Shown: positions 8,478 through 15,962 of the stretch, in pieces
Layout: every line of letters begins with the position of its first letter
Position numbering within the stretch: position 1 is the stretch's first letter
Assembly: GCA_049975505.1 (NCBI GenBank)
Contig: JBNGCY010000035.1
Span: 1-24,858, forward strand
Direction of reading: 5' to 3'
DNA from: JAIVHC01 sp049975505
GTDB lineage: Bacteria; Desulfobacterota; Desulfuromonadia; Desulfuromonadales; Desulfuromonadaceae
DNA length: 24,858 nucleotides
Made by a program: the position numbers and the translations under genes
The notes under the pieces: generated by a model
Databases searched by the model: none
What the model was told of the DNA's origin: nothing
Seen by the model: only the letters and a program-made list of their open reading frames with translations

Positions 8478-9458
8478 ATGGAAACTTTAAATTCATTTGC
8501 ACCGGAAATTCTTCGCATTGTTATCGCCGTGGTTGGCGCTATGATCCTTGTGTTTGGCAATGCCCTGGTTATGGGGTATCTGGAACGTAAGCTCGCCGGA
8601 CATTTTCAGCGCAGGACCGGCCCCATGGAAGTTGGATTTCATGGTGTGCTTCAGCTTGTGGTTGACGGTATTAAATTGATGGCCAAACAGCTGGTGATTC
8701 CGGCAAGGGCGGACAAGCCCCTTTATATGCTGGCACCGATAGTATCCTTTGCGCCGGTATTTCTTCCTCTGCTGGTTATCCCATTCAGTGACCGCATTCA
8801 GGGGTTTGATATCGATGTGGGCTTGCTGTTCATGCTTGCAATAGCATCAATTAATGTTCTTGCCATTCTGATCGGCGGGTGGGGATCCAATAATAAATAC
8901 TCGATGCTTGGTTCATTTCGCGCAGTAGCGCAAAGCATCGCCTATGAGATTCCCATGCTCATATCTCTGCTGGCCGTGGTGTTTATGACCAACACCTTCA
9001 GTCTTCGCGGTATTGTTGAGGCCCAAAATATCTGGTTTATTTTCCTTCAGCCCGTAGCATTCCTTATCTACATTGTCTGTATGGTGGCCGAGACGAATCG
9101 TGCCCCGTTTGACCTGCCAGAAGCCGAAAGTGAACTGACAGCCGGTTTTCATACGGAATACAGTGGTATGGGATTCAGCTTATTCATGATGGCTGAGTAT
9201 ACATACATGCTGATCGCAAGTAGCATTGCTACCGTGTTTTTCCTGGGGGGTACCTCAGGAATTCCATTGCCATACTTTGAGTACACCGGGATCATCTGGT
9301 TTTTACTTAAAGTATACATGTTTATGTTTTTCCTCGTCTGGATTCGTTGGACCTTCCCGCGAACCCGTTTCGACCAGCTGATGAATCTGTGCTGGAAATA
9401 TCTGTTGCCGTTCTCGCTGGTTAATCTTCTTATTACTGTTGTGGTTGTGAAGCTATGA
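8478..9458 (+). CDS. nuoH: complex I subunit H, membrane anchor of the quinone cavity
   Basis: An integral membrane protein of 326 residues with about eight helices. It links the quinone cavity to the proton-pumping arm. The conserved ERK and RRTGP segment lies at 36-49, and the most diagnostic loop, ETNRAPFDLPEAESEL at 205-220 followed by TAGFHTEYSG, is complete with its acidic residues. Five bases separate it from nuoD, and its stop overlaps the nuoI ATG in an ATGA, so translation is coupled. Confidence 0.97.
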   Translation: METLNSFAPEILRIVIAVVGAMILVFGNALVMGYLERKLAGHFQRRTGPMEVGFHGVLQLVVDGIKLMAKQLVIPARADKPLYMLAPIVSFAPVFLPLLVIPFSDRIQGFDIDVGLLFMLAIASINVLAILIGGWGSNNKYSMLGSFRAVAQSIAYEIPMLISLLAVVFMTNTFSLRGIVEAQNIWFIFLQPVAFLIYIVCMVAETNRAPFDLPEAESELTAGFHTEYSGMGFSLFMMAEYTYMLIASSIATVFFLGGTSGIPLPYFEYTGIIWFLLKVYMFMFFLVWIRWTFPRTRFDQLMNLCWKYLLPFSLVNLLITVVVVKL

Positions 9459-9895
9459 AAGCGTATTTTTCAGAACTGTTTACGGGCGCATGGAGTCTTA
9501 TTGTCGGTATGAAGGTGACAATCAAGGCCTTGTTCAGCCCGGTTGTCACTGTTCAGTACCCACGCCAGAAAATCGAGGTGACCCCGAACTATCGGGGACA
9601 TATTGACCTGATTAAGGATCCAGAGACGGGTACACATAAATGTATCACCTGCGGTTCCTGTATGCGTGAATGTCCTTCTGACTGTATTGTTGTCGAGGGG
9701 GAGAAGCGCGAGGGGGTCAAAGGGAAGGTGCTGACCTTGTTTACCCTGGATTACACCAAGTGCAGTCACTGTGGGGCCTGTGTAGAGATTTGCCCTACCG
9801 GTGCTTTAGAGTACTGTAATGATTTTGAGATTGCAGGTTTGGCACGCGAAGATTTTCACTATGATTTGATTAAGAGGTTGGAGGAGCGGGTATGA
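9455..9895 (+). CDS. nuoI: complex I subunit I, two [4Fe-4S] ferredoxin-like subunit
   Basis: Carries clusters N6a and N6b, which relay electrons to N2 in NuoB. Two full CxxCxxCxxxC motifs are present: Cys63-66-69-73 (CITCGSCMREC) and Cys103-106-109-113 (CSHCGACVEIC). Each is followed by a Pro, as in eight-iron ferredoxins. An extra Cys77 follows the first motif. Because NuoE, NuoF and NuoG are missing from this operon, NuoI is probably the first Fe-S protein of the complex and the likely docking point for an electron donor; this is inference. It has 4-bp overlaps with both neighbours. Confidence 0.96.
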   Translation: MKAYFSELFTGAWSLIVGMKVTIKALFSPVVTVQYPRQKIEVTPNYRGHIDLIKDPETGTHKCITCGSCMRECPSDCIVVEGEKREGVKGKVLTLFTLDYTKCSHCGACVEICPTGALEYCNDFEIAGLAREDFHYDLIKRLEERV

Positions 9896-10416
9896 TTCTA
9901 TATCGGTATATAGCCGAGGCCCTGTTTTACGCCTTCATGATCCTGACATTTATGGGCGCGTTTCTGGCTGTGCGTTCGCAGTTGTTGATGCACGCAGTAG
10001 TCGGGCTGGCGATATCGCTTCTCGGTGTTGCGGGATTGTATTTCCATCTGGGGAGCCCTTTTCTGGCGACGATGCAGATTCTGATCTATGTCGGTGCAGT
10101 CTGTATCATGATAGCAATGGGGGTTATGCTGGGTAACACACCACGCCAGATTGCGGAAAAAAATCTCAAAGGGCGCAATCTGTTACTTGCAATTGGTTCA
10201 TGCTCTGCGGTGTTCATATCCCTTTTCGTTGTCTTGGCACAGACGGGATTCGCCCCCGCTGCTGAGCGCATAGGCGACATGTCTATTGCCTTCGTGGGTG
10301 AGAACCTGTTACTGCAGTACTGCCTCGCATTTGAACTAATTTCAGTTATTCTGCTTACAGCAATTATCGGTTCGATAATTCTTGGTCGCGGTGGCAGAGA
10401 TGGAGCAGTAAAATGA
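9892..10416 (+). CDS. nuoJ: complex I subunit J
   Basis: A five-helix membrane subunit of 174 residues. The third helix contains the conserved MQILIYVGAVCIMIAMGVML stretch, whose Tyr-Val-Gly segment forms the pi-bulge that changes shape during turnover in solved structures. The downstream loop is short and the final helix ends in a small basic tail. It starts within the nuoI stop (ATGA) and ends within the nuoK start. Confidence 0.93.
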   Translation: MILYRYIAEALFYAFMILTFMGAFLAVRSQLLMHAVVGLAISLLGVAGLYFHLGSPFLATMQILIYVGAVCIMIAMGVMLGNTPRQIAEKNLKGRNLLLAIGSCSAVFISLFVVLAQTGFAPAAERIGDMSIAFVGENLLLQYCLAFELISVILLTAIIGSIILGRGGRDGAVK

Positions 10417-10730
10417 TTATAAGTGATAATCTCAATACATATCTGATTATTGCGGCAATTCTGCTGGTGATTGGGCTCTACGGTATGATTCAGCACCGTT
10501 CTCTTATCGGAATGCTTATATCCAGTGAATTTATGATGAATGGTGCTGCGCTTAACTTTATGGCGTTCAATACATTTACAGCGCCAAATCCAGCTGTCGG
10601 CCAGATTTACACGCTCTTTATCATGGGTCTGGCAGCAGCTGAAGCAGCAATAGCTGTAAGTATAATTCTTGTTGTCTACAGGCGGTTCCGCGATGAAGAT
10701 CCGGCCATAGTACAGGATATGAAGTACTGA
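10413..10730 (+). CDS. nuoK: complex I subunit K
   Basis: A three-helix, MrpC-like subunit of 105 residues. The two buried glutamates required for proton transfer in other bacteria are present: Glu39 in GMLISSEFMMNG and Glu77 in GLAAAEAAIAVSI (equivalent to E. coli Glu36 and Glu72). The start overlaps the nuoJ stop by 4 bp. An 81-bp gap, the largest inside the operon, follows before the first antiporter-like gene. Confidence 0.96.
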   Translation: MIISDNLNTYLIIAAILLVIGLYGMIQHRSLIGMLISSEFMMNGAALNFMAFNTFTAPNPAVGQIYTLFIMGLAAAEAAIAVSIILVVYRRFRDEDPAIVQDMKY

Positions 10731-10763
10731 TTTGTCGATAAGGATGAAGTAAACTGTAACGGC

Positions 10764-10788
10764 TGTTTCAATTGCACATCTTGAAACA
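10764..10788 (+). repeat. intra-operon hairpin between nuoK and the first antiporter gene
   Basis: TGTTTCAA (10764-10771) and TTGAAACA (10781-10788) form an 8-bp perfect stem with a 9-nt loop. There is no T-run after it, so it is not a standard terminator. It might stabilise or process the mRNA between the quinone-arm genes and the pump genes. The evidence is structural only. Confidence 0.4.
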
Positions 10789-10811
10789 CACCACCTGAGA
10801 AAGCGCTTGCA

Positions 10812-12305
10812 ATGAACACGATAATCACAAGCAAGATAATCTTAACGATGCTTATCCCCATGATAACAGCTCTGCTGGTCATGTTCTCCGGGAAAAAGCC
10901 TAATCTGCGCGACAGCTGGTCAACGCTGGGCGCCATACTCACATTTGTCTCGGTGTTGAGTTTTATGCCGAGCATTCTGGGTGGCAATCAGCTGAAGTAC
11001 ACCCTCTTTGAGTTGTACCCCGGCGTGTCGGTAATGCTTAACTTAGACGGACTTGGAGTCATCTTTGCCTCGGTTGCTTCTTTTCTGTGGATACTCGCGA
11101 GTTTGTATTGCGTTGGCTATATGCGTGGTCTCAACGAGCATGCGCAGACGCGTTTCTATGTGTGTTACGCAGTTTCTGTTGGTGCAGCCATGGGCGCGGC
11201 TTTTGCCGGCAACCTGTTTACGCTGTATCTTTTTTACGAGATTGTCTCCATCTTCACTTATCCACTGGTTATGCACCATCAGGACGAGGAAGGATACGCC
11301 GGCGCGAAAAAATACATTATTTACCTGATGTTTACCTCGAAGGCGTTTTTGCTCCCGGCTATGGTGCTTATCTATGTCCTCGCAGGAACACTTGATTTCC
11401 AGACTGCCAATATTGCACAGGGAATTTTCCCCGCAGACGCAAGTCGCCTGGCTATAGGCGTTGCTTATCTGTTGTGTCTGTTCGGCTTTGCCAAGGCTGG
11501 TATTATGCCACTGCACAACTGGCTTCCGGACGCTATGGTTGCTCCGACTCCTGTCAGTGCCCTGCTGCATGCCGTGGTCGTGGTAAAGGTCGGGGTTTTC
11601 TCCATATGTCGCGTTATGCTTTCGGTATTCGGTGTCAATGTTCTCAGTGAAACCGGGCTTGGTCTTTTTACTGCCTACTTTGTTTCTTTCACCATTCTTA
11701 TGGCCTCTGTAATTGCTCTGACGAAGACCAATCTAAAAGCGCGTCTGGCATATTCCACCGTAAGTCAGCTCTCCTACATTGTTCTTGGTGTGGCGATGTT
11801 GACCCCGAATTCCATCACCGGTGGCCTTATCCATATTGCCAACCACGCATTTGCCAAGATTACACTGTTCTTCGCGGCCGGATGTATATTTGTTGCAAGT
11901 GGTAAGAAGGACATCAAGGAAATGGGTGGGCTCGGATATCGTATGCCTTGGACCATGATGGCCTTTGGTGTCGCTTCACTGGGGATGATTGGGGTACCAC
12001 CCGTTGGTGGGTTTGTTACGAAATGGTATCTCGCGCTCGGTACAATTGATATCCACAACTGGATACTATTGTGTGTGCTGTTGATCAGTAGTCTTTTGAA
12101 CGCCGGTTATTTTGTGCCTATTTTCCTGCAGGGCTTTTTCGGTAAGCCACTTCCTGAGGATGTTGGCGTAACTGGAAGTTTGGAAAAGCAGCCTTTAATT
12201 ATATTTATGGTAGTTCCTCTGGTGATTACAGCAACTGTTTCGGTAGCTGTAGGTATCTACCCTGACTTGTTCCTTGACCTTATTAATCTGATGGTGAAGT
12301 CATGA
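10812..12305 (+). CDS. MrpD/NuoM-like proton-translocating antiporter subunit
   Basis: An integral membrane protein of 497 residues with about 14 helices, of the family shared by NuoL/M/N and MrpA/D. All residues of the usual proton path are visible: Glu143 in the fifth-helix motif LFYEIVSIFTYP, Lys228 in FAKAGIMPLHNWLPDA, Lys259 in HAVVVVKVGVF, His345/Lys349 in HIANHAFAK and Lys404 in GFVTKWY. It ends soon after the fourteenth helix, with no lateral helix, so it is M/D-like rather than L-like. It sits immediately after nuoK and before a second such gene, making it an extra pump module in addition to L-, M- and N-type subunits. The Shine-Dalgarno is weak (GAGAAAG about a dozen bases upstream). 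Confidence 0.9.
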   Translation: MNTIITSKIILTMLIPMITALLVMFSGKKPNLRDSWSTLGAILTFVSVLSFMPSILGGNQLKYTLFELYPGVSVMLNLDGLGVIFASVASFLWILASLYCVGYMRGLNEHAQTRFYVCYAVSVGAAMGAAFAGNLFTLYLFYEIVSIFTYPLVMHHQDEEGYAGAKKYIIYLMFTSKAFLLPAMVLIYVLAGTLDFQTANIAQGIFPADASRLAIGVAYLLCLFGFAKAGIMPLHNWLPDAMVAPTPVSALLHAVVVVKVGVFSICRVMLSVFGVNVLSETGLGLFTAYFVSFTILMASVIALTKTNLKARLAYSTVSQLSYIVLGVAMLTPNSITGGLIHIANHAFAKITLFFAAGCIFVASGKKDIKEMGGLGYRMPWTMMAFGVASLGMIGVPPVGGFVTKWYLALGTIDIHNWILLCVLLISSLLNAGYFVPIFLQGFFGKPLPEDVGVTGSLEKQPLIIFMVVPLVITATVSVAVGIYPDLFLDLINLMVKS

Positions 12306-12550
12306 TTGCACAGGTGATAACGTATCTTCGCGAACGCTCGGTGATGATGAAGTGGATCTTCATCTCCTGTCTGGGTTTTGCGCTTGTTTTTGATTTTTTC
12401 GCGGATCGGCACCATGCCCATTTCTGGGGAGATCATATCATTGGTTTCTGGGCCATCTTTGGCTTGGTAGGTTGCCTGTCGATGATTGTTTTCTGCAAAG
12501 GGCTGTCGCACGTATGGCTGGAGAGGGACACGGATTATTATGACAAGTAG
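12302..12550 (+). CDS. 82-residue two-helix membrane protein of the nuo operon
   Basis: I do not recognise a named family. Two hydrophobic segments (about 17-33 and 46-65) are joined by a His- and Asp-containing turn, RHHAHFWGDH. The C-terminus is charged (ERDTDYYDK). The gene is held tightly between two antiporter genes: its ATG overlaps the previous stop by 4 bp, and its end overlaps the next gene by 11 bp. This coupling makes accidental ORF status unlikely and suggests an accessory subunit of the membrane arm, perhaps a spacer between adjacent antiporter modules. It could alternatively be an assembly factor. Confidence 0.75.
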   Translation: MIAQVITYLRERSVMMKWIFISCLGFALVFDFFADRHHAHFWGDHIIGFWAIFGLVGCLSMIVFCKGLSHVWLERDTDYYDK

Positions 12551-14306
12551 TATATTTATGCATCCGGCGACGCTGTTCATTGTCGGCGCGTTGCTGCTAC
12601 CCTTATTCAGAAAGTTTAATGCCCAGAAGATCTGGCTTGTGGTAGTGCCCTTGTTGGCGTTTATTCAGATTAAATACCTGCCGGAATCTTTTGGAACGGT
12701 GGAATGGCTTGGCTTTGAACTGCAGTTCGGCCGCGTTGATCAGTTGACCATGGTTTTCCTTCATGTGTTTACCCTGATGGCATTGATCGGAAGTATATTC
12801 GGCCTGCACGTGAAAGAAAGCGGACAGCATGCTGCCGCCTGGCTGTATGTCGCAGGTTCTCTGGGTACTACCCTGGCTGGTGATTACCTTACGGTTTTCA
12901 TCTTCTGGGAACTCATGGCCGTAGCCTCTGTGTTCCTGGTATGGTACCGCAAGCGGCGTAAGTCTGTTGAAGCTGGATATCGCTATCTGCTGGTGCATAC
13001 TTTCGGTGGGCTGGTGCTGTTAGGTGGTATTTTCCTGCGCTATCAGAATGTACACGACTTAAGTTTCGAGCTCATCGCACCGGATACTGCTACACTCGCA
13101 GATTATCTGATAATGATAGGGTTTATGCTTAATGCCGCAGTGCCCCCCATCCATGCCTGGCTTCCGGATGCATATCCCGAGGCAACGGTAACCGGGGCAG
13201 TTTTTATGTGTGCATTTACAACCAAGACTGCGGTTTATGTGTTGGCTCGTGGTTTCGCAGGATACGAGGCCCTCGCAATTCTTGGTGCCATCATGACTCT
13301 GTATGGTGTTGGATACGCGGTTATCGAAAACGACGCACGCCGTATCCTTGCCTATCATATTGTAAGTCAGGTCGGATACATGGTATGCGGCATTGGAATA
13401 GGTACGCATATGGCGATAAATGGTGCCTGCGCACATGCCTATGCACATATTCTGTACAAAGCCCTTCTATTCATGGGTGTGGGAAGTGTACTGGAGATGA
13501 CCGGGCGATCCAAACTCAGCGAACTTGGCGGCCTGTACAGATATATGCCTCTTTCGCTTATTTTTACTGTCATTGGGGGTATTGCGATCTCCGGTTTCCC
13601 CCTTACCAGTGGTTTTATAAGTAAGTCGATGATTATTGCTGCAGCGGGGGCTAATCACCAGATTATCATTATGCTTATGCTCTCTCTTGCTGCAGTTGGT
13701 ACATTCCTTTCAGTTGGTATTAAGCTGCCGTACTTCATCTGGTTTGGTCCCAACGATCCTGGCATCAAACCTAAAGAAGCGTATTGGAATATGCAGGTTG
13801 GGATGTTCATAGCGGCGTTTATGTGTATTTTCCTCGGGGTTTACCCTGATTATCTTTACAACATGCTCCCGTATGCAGTGGATTATCATCCATATAATAG
13901 CTACCACCTTGCTGAGACCTTCCATCTGCTCGGGTTTACCGGTCTTGGCTTCTACATCATGGTCAACTACCTAAAACCCCACGATGTCTCCAATCTGGAT
14001 CTGGACTGGTTTTATCGCAAGGGCGCCCTGGCATTTATGTGGTTGGCACGTAAACCGGTTAACGCCGCGAATGAATGGGTCAGCAATGTCTATCAGACCG
14101 TTGGGCTGCGTTTCACCATGGCAGCGGCTCGCGCCTTTTCCTGGTTTGACTGGGAGGGCATCGACTGGGCTTTGGATGGCAGTGCCAAAGGCATGGTTAA
14201 GGCCGGTGGACAAACGCGCCAGCTTCAGACCGGAAAGCTACAGCACTATATAGGTGCAGCGGCAGGTCTGGTGTTTGTTGTCCTGATTGTAGTGGTGCTG
14301 GTGTGA
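12540..14306 (+). CDS. NuoL-like antiporter subunit with C-terminal lateral helix
   Basis: Member of the NuoL/MrpA/MrpD family, 588 residues from the ATG at 12540, which has GGAGAGGGAC upstream; an earlier in-frame ATG at 12486 is less likely. Family motifs: Glu124 in IFWELMAVAS, Lys229 in FTTKTAVY, Lys307 in HILYKALL and Lys362 in GFISKS. In the seventh helix, where the key Lys normally lies, the sequence is MLNAAVPPIHAWLPDA, with Asn198 at that position. After the fifteenth helix there is a long, mainly amphipathic stretch (about 485-567) and a final hydrophobic helix (569-588) preceded by QLQTGKLQHY. This layout is like the lateral helix and terminal anchor of NuoL. Database annotation of relatives is often 'Na+/H+ antiporter subunit D'. 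It probably fills the NuoL role. Confidence 0.87.
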   Translation: MTSSIFMHPATLFIVGALLLPLFRKFNAQKIWLVVVPLLAFIQIKYLPESFGTVEWLGFELQFGRVDQLTMVFLHVFTLMALIGSIFGLHVKESGQHAAAWLYVAGSLGTTLAGDYLTVFIFWELMAVASVFLVWYRKRRKSVEAGYRYLLVHTFGGLVLLGGIFLRYQNVHDLSFELIAPDTATLADYLIMIGFMLNAAVPPIHAWLPDAYPEATVTGAVFMCAFTTKTAVYVLARGFAGYEALAILGAIMTLYGVGYAVIENDARRILAYHIVSQVGYMVCGIGIGTHMAINGACAHAYAHILYKALLFMGVGSVLEMTGRSKLSELGGLYRYMPLSLIFTVIGGIAISGFPLTSGFISKSMIIAAAGANHQIIIMLMLSLAAVGTFLSVGIKLPYFIWFGPNDPGIKPKEAYWNMQVGMFIAAFMCIFLGVYPDYLYNMLPYAVDYHPYNSYHLAETFHLLGFTGLGFYIMVNYLKPHDVSNLDLDWFYRKGALAFMWLARKPVNAANEWVSNVYQTVGLRFTMAAARAFSWFDWEGIDWALDGSAKGMVKAGGQTRQLQTGKLQHYIGAAAGLVFVVLIVVVLV

Positions 14307-14353
14307 TCTGCCCGCAGCTCTACATATTAACCCATACGAGACAGTAGGAAGTC

Positions 14354-15943
14354 ATGGAAAAGTATCTAATCCTGAACACGTTGAATTACCCGGTCCTGTC
14401 GATGCTGTTAATTGTGCCGGTGATCGGGGCCATAGTCGCCATGTTCCTGCGTGGGGACACAGTGCTTAAATATTGGAGTCTGGCTGTGACCCTGATCACT
14501 GCCATTATCTCTGTTCCCCTGTGGACCTGTTTTGATCGGACCACAGCAAAATACCAGTTTGTGGAGTTGCGCCACTGGTTTCCTGAGCTCGATCTGAACT
14601 ATGTAGTGGGCGTGGACGGGATCAGTGTACTGCTGGTGTTGCTAACCACCTTTGTCATGCCGTTGTGTGTACTTTGTTCGTGGACCTATATCCAGACACG
14701 CATTAAAGAATTCATGGTAGTGATGCTTCTGATGGAGACCGCCATGATCGGAGTCTTCATGAGCCTCAACACCGTGCTCTTCTACATTTTCTGGGAAGGC
14801 ATGCTGGTTCCGATGTACCTGATCATCGCGATCTGGGGTGGGGCACGCAAGGACTACGCTTCTATTAAGTTCTTTCTCTACACCTTTGCCGGCAGTATTT
14901 TTCTCCTGGTTTCAATTATTGCACTGTACATCAATACCGGAACCTTCTTTATTCCTGAGTTGATGGCTCATACCTATAGTTTTTCGTTTCAGATGTGGGT
15001 GTTCATTGCATGCGCATTGGGCTTCGCGATCAAAATGCCAATGTTTCCGTTCCATACATGGCTTCCTGCAGCCCACGTGCAGGCGCCGACTGCAGGTTCG
15101 GTTATTCTCGCGAGTATTCTGCTTAAAATGGGTGGATACGGGTTTCTGCGTTTCTGCCTTCCGATTGCTCCTGCAGCGACCTATTACTGTGTGCCGGTAC
15201 TCATAGTCATGTCGTTAGTGAGTATCATTGTAGGTGGCTATCTGGCACTCGGACAATCGGACATCAAAAAGCTGATTGCCTACTCATCAGTGGGGCACAT
15301 GGGGTTCGTTACCCTGGGGATTTTCCTCCTGAATGACGGTGGCATCAAGGGTGCCATGCTGCAGATGATCAACCACGGGGTAACCACTGGTGCGCTGTTT
15401 ATCCTGATCGGCTTAATCTATGAGCGTACTCACAGCCGTGAAATTGCCGATAATAATAAGCTCGGGATGATTATGCCTATATACGTTACATTCCTGGGCA
15501 TATTTTCACTTTCCTCGCTGGCATTTCCCGGAACAAACAGTTTTGTAGGGGAGTTTCTGGTCCTTTTTGGAGCGTTTGATAAATATCCCCTTGCTGGTGC
15601 TGTAGCCATACCTGGTGCTATTCTGGCTGCGGCGTATATGCTGCGCCTGTTGCAGAAGATGGTATGGGATGACTCTGATGGTCATGCGCATCACGGCGAT
15701 GACAGTCATCATATAGCTGACTGTAATGCACGCGAAATTGCCCAGCTTGCTTTCCTGACATTTTTTGTGTTCTGGATAGGTTTGCATCCCACACCATTAC
15801 TCGATGTAATGGATACAAGTGTAGCTCATCTGATCGACCAGGTAGATGCGGGTAGTGTACTTCCTGAAGTTGCGCATCATGGTGAGCACCATGCCCTGTT
15901 GCACGATGCAGGCGCGTGGATTAAAGGTATCGTAAGTTTCTAA
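14354..15943 (+). CDS. nuoM: complex I subunit M
   Basis: Antiporter-like proton channel of the membrane arm, 529 residues, about 14 helices. The conserved channel residues are all there: Glu148 in FYIFWEGMLVPMY, Lys227 in GFAIKMPMFPFHTWLPAAH, Lys258 in ILLKMGGYG, His341 in MINHGVTTG and Glu400 in SFVGEF, the last being the M-type Glu in place of Lys. Two His-rich surface stretches are unusual: 444-453 (HAHHGDDSHH) between late helices, and 508-517 (HHGEHHALLH) in the C-terminal tail. They could bind metal. AGGAAGTC directly precedes the ATG. The gene follows the NuoL-like gene by 47 bp. Confidence 0.95.
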   Translation: MEKYLILNTLNYPVLSMLLIVPVIGAIVAMFLRGDTVLKYWSLAVTLITAIISVPLWTCFDRTTAKYQFVELRHWFPELDLNYVVGVDGISVLLVLLTTFVMPLCVLCSWTYIQTRIKEFMVVMLLMETAMIGVFMSLNTVLFYIFWEGMLVPMYLIIAIWGGARKDYASIKFFLYTFAGSIFLLVSIIALYINTGTFFIPELMAHTYSFSFQMWVFIACALGFAIKMPMFPFHTWLPAAHVQAPTAGSVILASILLKMGGYGFLRFCLPIAPAATYYCVPVLIVMSLVSIIVGGYLALGQSDIKKLIAYSSVGHMGFVTLGIFLLNDGGIKGAMLQMINHGVTTGALFILIGLIYERTHSREIADNNKLGMIMPIYVTFLGIFSLSSLAFPGTNSFVGEFLVLFGAFDKYPLAGAVAIPGAILAAAYMLRLLQKMVWDDSDGHAHHGDDSHHIADCNAREIAQLAFLTFFVFWIGLHPTPLLDVMDTSVAHLIDQVDAGSVLPEVAHHGEHHALLHDAGAWIKGIVSF

Positions 15944-15962
15944 CATAAGAATCGGATCAATT

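Noticed and set aside
7351..9895. Group 4 [NiFe] hydrogenase (Ech/Mbh type) instead of complex I
   Set aside because: The NuoD-type subunit lacks the two CxxC nickel-ligand pairs and retains the quinone-site His and Tyr; nuoA, nuoJ and nuoK of normal complex I type are present.
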